A DNA stretch of 64,000 nucleotides from Pseudomonadales bacterium. Lineage in GTDB: Bacteria; Pseudomonadota; Gammaproteobacteria; Pseudomonadales; DT-91. The stretch spans positions 434,001 to 498,000 of the forward strand of contig JABSRQ010000007.1 in NCBI GenBank assembly GCA_013215055.1. The letters run 5' to 3'. Shown piece after piece: positions 57,034 through 64,000 of the stretch. The translations under genes and the position numbers were made by a program. The notes beneath the pieces are model-generated. The model did no database searches. It had not been told where the DNA came from and was given only the letters and a program-made list of their open reading frames with translations. The number at the start of each line of letters is the position of its first letter. The stretch's first letter is position 1.

Positions 57034-58505
57034 TGCGTACATTTTATAGCAAACTATCTCTGACTCTGGTGCTGGCCTTTATAGTTGTCGCCTGTATCTT
57101 ATTATTTTTTACCCAGCGTTTAACTACGAACTATCAGAATGAGGTGGAACAGAAGTTACACGTTAATTTGGCTGAACATATCGTTAATGATAATAGCTTG
57201 CTGAAGAACGGTGAGATTGATCAACAGGGCTTAAAAAAAGCCTTTCATTCAATGATGATATTGGGGCCCAGCTTTGAGTTTTATATTATTGAACCCGATG
57301 GCCAGATCAGCACCTATTCTGCCGATGTGGGTAAGGTGAAACGCAGTGCTGTCTCCGTTGATCCTATACACAATTTTCTTTTTGCAAAAAAACGTTTCCC
57401 GATTTTGGGTGATGATCCCCGATCATTAGAAAAACAGAAGATTTTTTCAGTCGCTGAGATTCGTGATAATGGCGAATTGGTTGCTTACCTTTATATCATT
57501 ATCGGCGGTGAACTCTATGATGGGGTCACTGATTTACTCAGTGGCAGCCATCTCACACAATTAAGCCTATGGGCTTTGTCGGCGATGTTATTGTTTACGT
57601 TGGCGGTGATGTTGATCACGTTTTTCTTGTTAACCAGACCATTAAAAAAACTTAGCCAGGATGTTAAAAATTACAGTGAATCGGGTTTTGTCAGTGATGC
57701 TAATTCATTTGCCCAATGGGATGGCAATAGCCGTGATGAAGTAGATGTGCTGGGCCGGCATTTCTCTGCTATGGCCGAGGAGTTAAACACTCAATATCGC
57801 AAGGTGAAAAGCATCGATGAGCTGCGCCGCGAGTTGATCTCCTATGTATCTCATGATTTACGTACACCTTTATCTTCCCTGCAGGGCTATTTGGAAACCT
57901 GGCAATTAAAACATCATGATTTAAGTGCCGAACAATCGGAAGAACTGATTGCCACGGCGATGAAAAATGCCCAGCAGATGAGCCGCTTAGTGGAGCAGTT
58001 ATTTGAGCTGGCGCATTTAGATGGTGACAATGTGCATATCAATAAAGAACCCATCACCATCGCCGAATTAGCTCAGGATGTGTTGCAGCAGAAATCGCTG
58101 GAGGCCGCCAATAAAATTGTAACATTGGATGTCAGTCCTAAAGACCCCTCTATCATCGTTTGGGCCGATATAGAAAAACTGGAGCGGGTATTACATAACC
58201 TCTTGGATAATGCGATACGTCACTGTGATAGTGGTGATAAGGTTTCGGTGAACTTTAGTCAGCAAGGCGGGGATACAGTAATCAGTGTATCGGATTCAGG
58301 CTGCGGCATTAAAGAAGAGGATATGCCTTATATCTTTGATGCGCATTATCGCGCCAGCAACACTGCCACAGGCAAGGGGCTTAACAGTGGCTTAGGATTG
58401 GCGATTTGCCAGCGCATCATGCAATTACACGGTTCAGAAATTGCGGTGTGGAGTAAACTAGGCAAAGGCACAACCTTTAGCTTTCACTTAAGTAGCAGCG
58501 CTTAG
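57033..58505 (+). CDS. Sensor histidine kinase
   Basis: Inner-membrane kinase of 490 aa: TM1 (~8-27), periplasmic sensor (~28-173), TM2 (~175-198), HAMP, HisKA with YVSHDLRTPLSSLQG (His), and HATPase with NLLDNAIRHC, SDSGCGI and GLNSGLGLAIC. It pairs with the OmpR-type regulator upstream through a one-base overlap. The ligand is unknown; proximity to the spondin genes suggests envelope stress or metal. It is convergent with the CDGSH-glutamate synthase gene (4-bp overlap). Confidence 0.95.
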   Translation: MRTFYSKLSLTLVLAFIVVACILLFFTQRLTTNYQNEVEQKLHVNLAEHIVNDNSLLKNGEIDQQGLKKAFHSMMILGPSFEFYIIEPDGQISTYSADVGKVKRSAVSVDPIHNFLFAKKRFPILGDDPRSLEKQKIFSVAEIRDNGELVAYLYIIIGGELYDGVTDLLSGSHLTQLSLWALSAMLLFTLAVMLITFFLLTRPLKKLSQDVKNYSESGFVSDANSFAQWDGNSRDEVDVLGRHFSAMAEELNTQYRKVKSIDELRRELISYVSHDLRTPLSSLQGYLETWQLKHHDLSAEQSEELIATAMKNAQQMSRLVEQLFELAHLDGDNVHINKEPITIAELAQDVLQQKSLEAANKIVTLDVSPKDPSIIVWADIEKLERVLHNLLDNAIRHCDSGDKVSVNFSQQGGDTVISVSDSGCGIKEEDMPYIFDAHYRASNTATGKGLNSGLGLAICQRIMQLHGSEIAVWSKLGKGTTFSFHLSSSA

Positions 58506-60046
58506 CGCTGGGCATCAAAACCTGAAAAACTGATGCCCGATAATTTTGCCAATTCGGCATTAAACGTGGCAAGATCATGATGATTAAACTGATTTAAATG
58601 TGTATGGCCACAGGCTCTGGCCATTACCTGCATTAACTCAACCGAGGCTGTTAAAAAGTTAAATAAACCTTTAGCACCTTTATCGATTTTTAAACGTTTA
58701 CGTAGCTGCGGGTTTTGCGTGGCGATACCCGCCGGGCAGTTATTGGTATTACAGATGCGTGCACCTATACAGCCTATTGCCTGCATCGCACTATTGGCGA
58801 CGGCGATGCCATCAGCGCCCAAGGCCATCGCCTTGATAAAATCACTGTGAGTTCGTAAACCGCCGGTGATAATTAGCGTGACACGCCCTGTGGCACCTTT
58901 TTTATTCATGTAGTGGCGGGCGCGGGCTAAAGCCGGAATTGTAGGTACCGAAATATGATCTCTGAACAGTAATGGCGCAGCACCTGTGCCACCACCGCGG
59001 CCATCCAAAATAATATAATCGGCACCCGCTTGCAGCGCAAATTCGATATCCCGTTCAATGTGATTGGCCGAGAGTTTAAAACCTACAGGAATACCGCCGC
59101 TGATTTCGCGTACATGATCGGCAAATTTTTTAAAGTCGGCGACGCTGCTGAGGTCGGTAAAGGTCGGCGGTGATATTGCCTCTATACCGACTTCTATACC
59201 TCGCACCTTGGCGATTTTGCCAATATTCTTGGCCGCGGGAAGATGTCCGCCGGTACCGGTTTTAGCCCCCTGCCCGCCTTTAAAATGAAAAGCCTGTACT
59301 TGTTCTAATAAGGCTTCTCGATAACCAAATTTTGCACTGGCCAGCTCATAAAAATATCTGCTGTTTTCGGCCTGCTCCTCCGGCAACATACCCCCTTCAC
59401 CAGAGCAAATGCCAGTACCTGCCATTTCTGCGCCCTTGGCCATGGTGATCTTTGCTTCCTCCGATAACGCGCCATAACTCATATCGGATACAAACAGTGG
59501 CATCGCTAATACTAGTGGTTTATTTGCTTCTGGGCCTATGACCAATTCCGTGCCTACGGCTTGATCTTCCATTAACGGTTTATGCGCCAATTGAGCCACC
59601 ATGATTTGGATCTCATCCCATAGCGGTAAGGTGTTTTTAACAACGCCCATCGCGCCCATCGGGCCATGATGGCCAAGCGTCGATAGACCCTCGCGCGCCA
59701 GTTGATGAATCAATTCCATTGTGGGCTCTTCTGCGGTATTGATCGCAGCCGGTATCGGGCTGGCATCGGCATCTACGCCTGGGCCTGGGCTGCCAACTTG
59801 ATCATCGGAAAACTGCTTATGTGTGCCATCACAAAACGGGGTGTTTTTGGTGTGTTTACACGCGCATAACCACGCATCACCGGCTTTATCGGAGACGATA
59901 ACGCGGGGGCTGAAGTGGGAACCTACATGGGCACCATCACAGAAGGGTTGGCTCTTGGATTTACCGCAGGTACAAAAGTGGTATTCCTGGCCTTTAGCGA
60001 GCGAGACTTTAACAGGTTTATTATCGGCAATAATCGGATTTGTCAC
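58502..60046 (-). CDS. CDGSH-glutamate synthase-like FMN protein
   Basis: Fusion of 514 aa. The N-terminus has two CDGSH iron-sulfur motifs: CTCGKSKSQPFCDGAH and CACKHTKNTPFCDGTH. A glutamate-synthase central/FMN domain follows (~115-514): GGQGAKTGTGGHLPAAKN, ILDGRGGGTGAAP, GADGIAVANSAM and CNTNNCPAGIATQ. There is no glutaminase (GATase) domain, so it is not a full GOGAT. Known proteins of this class are annotated FMN-binding glutamate synthase family; the electron path and substrate are unclear. Confidence 0.92.
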   Translation of the reverse strand: MTNPIIADNKPVKVSLAKGQEYHFCTCGKSKSQPFCDGAHVGSHFSPRVIVSDKAGDAWLCACKHTKNTPFCDGTHKQFSDDQVGSPGPGVDADASPIPAAINTAEEPTMELIHQLAREGLSTLGHHGPMGAMGVVKNTLPLWDEIQIMVAQLAHKPLMEDQAVGTELVIGPEANKPLVLAMPLFVSDMSYGALSEEAKITMAKGAEMAGTGICSGEGGMLPEEQAENSRYFYELASAKFGYREALLEQVQAFHFKGGQGAKTGTGGHLPAAKNIGKIAKVRGIEVGIEAISPPTFTDLSSVADFKKFADHVREISGGIPVGFKLSANHIERDIEFALQAGADYIILDGRGGGTGAAPLLFRDHISVPTIPALARARHYMNKKGATGRVTLIITGGLRTHSDFIKAMALGADGIAVANSAMQAIGCIGARICNTNNCPAGIATQNPQLRKRLKIDKGAKGLFNFLTASVELMQVMARACGHTHLNQFNHHDLATFNAELAKLSGISFSGFDAQR

Positions 60047-60116
60047 AGCTCACCTCAGGTCTAAACATCTCTAGAAGTGTAGTTGAATGCACCTGTGGTG
60101 ATAGATTAAAAGGCTA

Positions 60117-60710
60117 TTAGTTGCCCCAGCGTTGTTTGATCCAATAATCGATGCTGATGTATTTACCGCCGCCGATAAAAAATAGAGCCAATAACATAAT
60201 AAAATATGTTGCGGCAAATTCGATGCCGTTATTCAAAATTACTACCGAACCCTGTTCGGTCAGCCAATCATAATTGCCGTGTTCACGTAAGATATCTTTA
60301 ATAATGCCCAGGCGTTCAGTGGCCTCTATAGTTTTTTCACTGGCAAAAATGCCGCCGCCGCTAGCAATGGCTAACCAGCCGTTTTGCCAGTGGGAGGTGA
60401 TGGCGGCAACCAGCATGGTAAACATCATAGGAATGCTGATCCAGCGTACCGCCAAGCCTAACGTGAGAAGAACTGCACCCGCTAATTCCGTAGTGATGGC
60501 CAGAGCGGCTAATAATTCAGGGAATGGCAGGTCTAAACCCCAATCCGGATTGCCAAACCAGGCGGCGGTATCACTAAAGTGGCTGAGCTTTTGTGTACCA
60601 GCCATCCAGAAAATAGGGATTAAATACAGGCGTAATAAAAGCGGTGCAATAAAATCGAGTTTAAGACTTTGATCAAAAAGGCTTTGGGTTTTTTGGATCA
60701 GGGCTAACAT
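60117..60710 (-). CDS. DoxX-family membrane protein
   Basis: Membrane protein of 197 aa with four helices (the segments around LLRLYLIPIFWMAGTQK, ALAITTELAGAVLLTLG, IPMMFTMLVAAITSHW and FAATYFIMLLALFFIG). The AGTQKL start and ELAGAVLLTLGLAVR fit DoxX/SURF4-like proteins. It is 68 nt downstream of the anti-sigma gene on the same strand, a common DoxX context. Electron transfer or thiosulfate metabolism is reported for some relatives; here unproven. Confidence 0.88.
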   Translation of the reverse strand: MLALIQKTQSLFDQSLKLDFIAPLLLRLYLIPIFWMAGTQKLSHFSDTAAWFGNPDWGLDLPFPELLAALAITTELAGAVLLTLGLAVRWISIPMMFTMLVAAITSHWQNGWLAIASGGGIFASEKTIEATERLGIIKDILREHGNYDWLTEQGSVVILNNGIEFAATYFIMLLALFFIGGGKYISIDYWIKQRWGN

Positions 60711-60777
60711 TGCAGGCTCCGTGTATTACATAATTACAAAAATAGACGAGAGACTGGCGTTTTTGTTACAAAATCAT

Positions 60778-61008
60778 TTATTTATTGTGTTTTTTGACCT
60801 GCTGTAAGATTTTTTCGGCAGTTTCATCGCTGATAGGCTTTTGTTGCAAGTTTTTACTCTGCTTGATCATCAGGCGAAATTGCTGAATATAACGGCGACA
60901 CTGGCCACACATTAGCAGATGAAAAAAATAAGCTGCTTTTTGTTTCATACTAAACTGTTGATCGACAAATTCACTGGACTGTTCGGCAATATCTTTACAT
61001 TTTAACAT
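60778..61008 (-). CDS. Zinc-finger anti-sigma factor
   Basis: Small soluble protein of 76 aa with the anti-sigma ZAS-like pattern: Cys4, and HLLMCGQCRRYIQQF (HxxxCxxC). No membrane helix is present, so it is a cytoplasmic redox or metal-sensing type. It overlaps the ECF sigma gene by 7 bp, which fits direct translational coupling and regulation of that sigma. Confidence 0.82.
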   Translation of the reverse strand: MLKCKDIAEQSSEFVDQQFSMKQKAAYFFHLLMCGQCRRYIQQFRLMIKQSKNLQQKPISDETAEKILQQVKKHNK

Positions 61009-61619
61009 TCGCCGGTCTCCTGGAAGTGGTTGATATGGCTATATAGCTTAAATCGGGCTCTATGTAGCAGCACTCTCATGTTAGACGCAGTAATCTCTAA
61101 ATTGTTACAGGTGTCGCTGCTACTCTCGCCTTCGACATCGTTCATCATAAAAATGGCTTGTTGTAATGGCGGTAATTGGCTCAATACGTGGTTGATGCAA
61201 TCTTGCAGCTCCTGTGTAAATAGCTGGGCATCGGGTTGGTCCATTTCCCATTTGGCCTGCGAGCTGGCCCAGTGGCCGGAAGCATCAAAACAATCGGTTT
61301 CTCGATCGTAGGATTCAGGTTGCAGACTGGAGAAATTGATGTGTTTCTTTTCCCGGCGCAGGCGTGAAATGGCTTTATTGGAGGTGATGCGGTAAACCCA
61401 GGTTTTGAGGCTGGATTTACGTTGAAACCCCGGCAGGTTTTGATAAATAGAGATCCAGGCATCTTGCACCACTTCTTCGCCAAACGCTTCACCCACAATG
61501 GAATTAGCCAGGGCCAGCAACATCGGGTGATAACGTTTAACCAGTTTTTTAAAGGCAAGATCATCTTGCTGCATTAAAGCGCTGAGTGTGGCTTCATCAA
61601 ATTCTTGTGGGCTAATCAT
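61002..61619 (-). CDS. ECF RNA polymerase sigma factor
   Basis: ECF sigma of 205 aa with region 2 (LKRYHPMLLALANSIVG-like VKRYHPMLLALANSIVG, VVQDAWISIYQNLPGF, TWVYRITSNKAISRLRR) and region 4 (LSQLPPLQQAIFMMND, ASNMRVLLHRAR). I chose ATG 61619; the longer frame to 61760 has no family sequence and would overlap gmd on the other strand. It overlaps its anti-sigma gene by 7 bp. It probably activates its own promoter and the DoxX gene. Confidence 0.88.
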   Translation of the reverse strand: MISPQEFDEATLSALMQQDDLAFKKLVKRYHPMLLALANSIVGEAFGEEVVQDAWISIYQNLPGFQRKSSLKTWVYRITSNKAISRLRREKKHINFSSLQPESYDRETDCFDASGHWASSQAKWEMDQPDAQLFTQELQDCINHVLSQLPPLQQAIFMMNDVEGESSSDTCNNLEITASNMRVLLHRARFKLYSHINHFQETGEC

Positions 61620-61746
61620 ATATTGCGGCTTAGCAGTTATAGGCTGAGCTGTAGTGTAAATTAAGTCTGCCGCTATAAACAATGTTGGATTGCTTATGAA
61701 GGGAAGCTTCATTATTATAGTGCGATAAAAAAGATGGAAGATAAAA

Positions 61747-62877
61747 GTGACAAAAGCCAATAAAGTAGCGTTGATTACCGGTGTAACAGGTCAAGATGGA
61801 TCTTACCTGGCTGAATTTTTATTAGAGAAGGGTTATGAAGTGCATGGCATTAAGCGTCGCGCGTCTTCGTTTAATACCGGCAGAATCGATCATATCTATC
61901 AAGATATTCATGAAACCGATGCCAAGTTTATTTTGCATTACGGCGATTTAACCGATTCTTCAAATTTAACCCGTATTATCAATGACGTACAGCCTGATGA
62001 GGTGTACAACTTAGGTGCACAATCACATGTGGCGGTAAGCTTTGAAGCGCCAGAATACACCGCCGATGTGGATGCGATGGGTACACTGCGTTTATTAGAG
62101 GCGATTCGCTTCCTGGGTTTAGAGAAAAAAACCAAGTTCTATCAGGCTTCAACATCTGAGTTATATGGTGAAGTGCAAGAAACTCCACAAAAAGAAACCA
62201 CACCTTTCTATCCACGCTCTCCCTATGCCGTGGCCAAGATGTATGCCTACTGGATAGTGGTTAACTACCGTGAATCCTATGGCATGTATGCCTGTAACGG
62301 CATTCTGTTTAATCATGAATCACCACGTAGAGGTGAGACCTTCGTAACCCGCAAGATCACCCGTGCCGTAGCCAATATTTCTCTGGGCCTGCAGCAATGC
62401 CTCTATCTGGGTAATATGGATGCACTACGTGACTGGGGCCATGCCAAAGACTATGTGCGCATGCAGTGGATGATGCTGCAGCAAAATGTGGCGGAAGATT
62501 TTGTTATCGCCACCGGTAAACAAATCAGCGTACGTGAGTTTGTACGCATGAGTGCCGCCGAGGCTGGTATAGAACTTGAATTCACGGGCGAGGGTGTGGA
62601 TGAGATTGCAACAGTTACAGCCGTTAGTGGCGATAATGCTCCTTCAGTAAAAGTGGGTGATGTGATCGTAAAGGTTGATACTCGTTACTTCCGCCCCGCT
62701 GAAGTAGAGACCTTATTGGGAGATCCCTCCAAGGCCAAGGCGCAACTGGGTTGGACACCAGAAATCACTGTAGAAGAAATGTGCGCAGAAATGGTTGCCA
62801 ATGATCTGAAAGAGGCCAAACGTCATGCACTCTTAAGAGAGCATGGTTTAGATTACCCCCTCGCGCTAGAAAACTAG
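61747..62877 (+). CDS. gmd: GDP-mannose 4,6-dehydratase
   Basis: Gmd of 376 aa: [20 protein letters not shown] (NADP loop), [39 protein letters not shown] (catalytic Ser/Glu), [17 protein letters not shown] (YxxxK), [10 protein letters not shown] and [18 protein letters not shown]. It starts at GTG 61747 with GGAAG 6 nt upstream. It makes GDP-4-keto-6-deoxymannose, used by the next gene to form GDP-L-fucose for LPS or exopolysaccharide. It is divergent from the ECF sigma gene. Confidence 0.98.
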   Translation: MTKANKVALITGVTGQDGSYLAEFLLEKGYEVHGIKRRASSFNTGRIDHIYQDIHETDAKFILHYGDLTDSSNLTRIINDVQPDEVYNLGAQSHVAVSFEAPEYTADVDAMGTLRLLEAIRFLGLEKKTKFYQASTSELYGEVQETPQKETTPFYPRSPYAVAKMYAYWIVVNYRESYGMYACNGILFNHESPRRGETFVTRKITRAVANISLGLQQCLYLGNMDALRDWGHAKDYVRMQWMMLQQNVAEDFVIATGKQISVREFVRMSAAEAGIELEFTGEGVDEIATVTAVSGDNAPSVKVGDVIVKVDTRYFRPAEVETLLGDPSKAKAQLGWTPEITVEEMCAEMVANDLKEAKRHALLREHGLDYPLALEN

Positions 62878-62890
62878 CCAAAGTGTAATA

Positions 62891-62911
62891 GGCTGCCTAT
62901 AAACGGCAGCC
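62891..62911. repeat. Hairpin between gmd and fcl
   Basis: Arms GGCTGCC (62891-62897) and GGCAGCC (62905-62911), perfect 7-bp stem with a 7-nt loop and no T-run. Possibly an mRNA-stabilising element within a gmd-fcl transcript. Confidence 0.45.
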
Positions 62912-62969
62912 ACTATCAATATCGCCCAAACCTTTAAGAAGCTTCCGCAGTTGTAGGATGGAACCCGTT

Positions 62970-63938
62970 ATGCAAATCACCGATAAAATTTATGTAGCCG
63001 GACATAGGGGCATGGTTGGCTCAGCCATCGTGCGTCAATTAGAAGCCGAAGGCTTTAACAATATCGTGACCCGTACACATAAAGAACTGGATCTGTGTGA
63101 TCAGCTAGCTGTACGCAACTTCATGCAACAAGAAAAACCAGACTACATAGTACTGGCGGCAGCCAAGGTGGGCGGAATACACGCCAACAATACCTACCCA
63201 GCCGACTTCATCTATGAAAACCTGATGATGGAATCCAACGTGATTCACGAGGCCTATAAATCAGGCTGCACAAACTTACTGTTCCTAGGCAGCTCCTGCA
63301 TCTACCCCAAGTTAGCCCAGCAGCCCATGACAGAAAGAGCATTATTAACTGGTACGCTAGAGCCAACCAACGAGCCCTATGCAATCGCCAAGATTGCAGG
63401 AATCAAACTGTGTGAATCTTATAACCGGCAATACAACACCAATTATCGTTCGGTCATGCCTACCAACCTCTATGGCGAAAACGATAACTTTCACCCTGAA
63501 AACTCTCATGTGATCCCAGCTATGATGCGCCGCTTCCACGAAGCCAAATTAAATGGAGATAAAGAAGTGCTTGTCTGGGGCAGTGGTAAACCTATGCGAG
63601 AGTTTTTACATGTGGATGATATGGCTGCAGCTTCCATTTATGTAATGGAATTAAATGATGAAACCTACCAGGCTAACACCGAGGATATGTTGAGTCACAT
63701 TAACGTAGGTACAGGCATCGATTGCACAATAAGAGAATTGGCTGAAACCATGAAAGAAGTTGTTGGCTTTGCAGGCGAGTTGACTTTCGATGCGACAAAA
63801 CCTGATGGCACCATGCGTAAACTCATGGATGTTTCTCGTCTAGAGCGTTTGGGCTGGAAGGCCTCAATAAACTTGGAGCAAGGCTTGATTGAAACTTACG
63901 GATGGTTTTTGGAGAGCCAAGCTCTAATACGTTCGTGA
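62970..63938 (+). CDS. fcl: GDP-L-fucose synthase
   Basis: Fcl/WcaG of 322 aa: [19 protein letters not shown] (NADP loop), [39 protein letters not shown] (catalytic Ser/Cys), [19 protein letters not shown] (YxxxK), [20 protein letters not shown] and [11 protein letters not shown] 62970 is preferred (AGGATGGA upstream); the ATG at 62958 lies in that site and adds four residues. It epimerises and reduces the Gmd product to GDP-L-fucose. Confidence 0.97.
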   Translation: MQITDKIYVAGHRGMVGSAIVRQLEAEGFNNIVTRTHKELDLCDQLAVRNFMQQEKPDYIVLAAAKVGGIHANNTYPADFIYENLMMESNVIHEAYKSGCTNLLFLGSSCIYPKLAQQPMTERALLTGTLEPTNEPYAIAKIAGIKLCESYNRQYNTNYRSVMPTNLYGENDNFHPENSHVIPAMMRRFHEAKLNGDKEVLVWGSGKPMREFLHVDDMAAASIYVMELNDETYQANTEDMLSHINVGTGIDCTIRELAETMKEVVGFAGELTFDATKPDGTMRKLMDVSRLERLGWKASINLEQGLIETYGWFLESQALIRS

Positions 63939-64000
63939 AATTGAGTTGTGATTTTATGTCGAAACAAATAAGCAATTGTATTTGGTTTAGATAGATTTTT

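Noticed and set aside
62891-62911. gmd-fcl hairpin as an intrinsic terminator
   Set aside because: No T-run follows on either strand, and the two genes act in one pathway.

Overview
The window looks like a chromosomal stretch from a marine-type gammaproteobacterium. It has moderate GC, many TonB receptors, porins and lipoproteins, a Lif-dependent lipase, a yeaG-yeaH-ycgB stress operon and a TPP-riboswitch thiamine operon with a ThiDE fusion. The genus cannot be fixed from sequence alone; an oceanic Cellvibrionales/Spongiibacteraceae-like lineage is a guess. I see no rRNA, tRNA, CRISPR array, prophage or intact insertion sequence.

0-11 kb: a plus-strand unit of hybrid histidine kinase (5' end outside the window), TonB receptor and a second hybrid histidine kinase. 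Opposite to it run a PepSY membrane protein, a cytochrome c'-like protein, a glycoside-hydrolase-like protein and an LPS-kinase-like protein. 11-23.3 kb: a membrane Ser/Thr kinase, ppnP, a DsbA/FrnE-like protein, a 5-alpha-steroid-reductase homologue, two periplasmic solute-binding proteins, envelope proteins, and a three-gene cassette of retropepsin-like lipoprotein, inactive transglutaminase-7TM protein and RimK-like ATP-grasp ligase. 23.2-32.1 kb: a frameshifted TonB receptor, a lipase with its foldase, a beta-lactamase-fold lipoprotein, prpE and an aldehyde dehydrogenase.

32.1-42.7 kb: a porin carrying an alanine-rich insert, a small phosphate-binding-like protein, yeaG-yeaH-ycgB, a lipoprotein, an M23 peptidase gene broken by several frameshifts, a glutaredoxin-like protein and an SDR enzyme. 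42.8-50.5 kb: TPP riboswitch, thiC-thiO-thiS-thiG-thiDE and a polytopic membrane protein. 50.5-54.5 kb: relics of a BrnT/BrnA toxin-antitoxin pair, a large collagen-like/four-repeat lipoprotein that appears to start at an AUU codon, and msrAB. 54.7-64 kb: two spondin-domain exported proteins followed by an OmpR-type two-component system, a CDGSH-glutamate-synthase fusion, DoxX, an ECF sigma/zinc-finger anti-sigma pair, and gmd-fcl for GDP-L-fucose.

The most interesting items are the kinase-TonB receptor-kinase operon, the retropepsin/transglutaminase/ATP-grasp cassette, the spondin pair next to a two-component system, the alanine-rich insert in the porin, the AUU-start lipoprotein and the BrnTA relic. 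Three loci (about 23.9 kb, 41 kb and 50.8 kb) carry reading-frame breaks, two of them at A/T homopolymers. Read-level evidence is needed to separate real decay from sequencing error.
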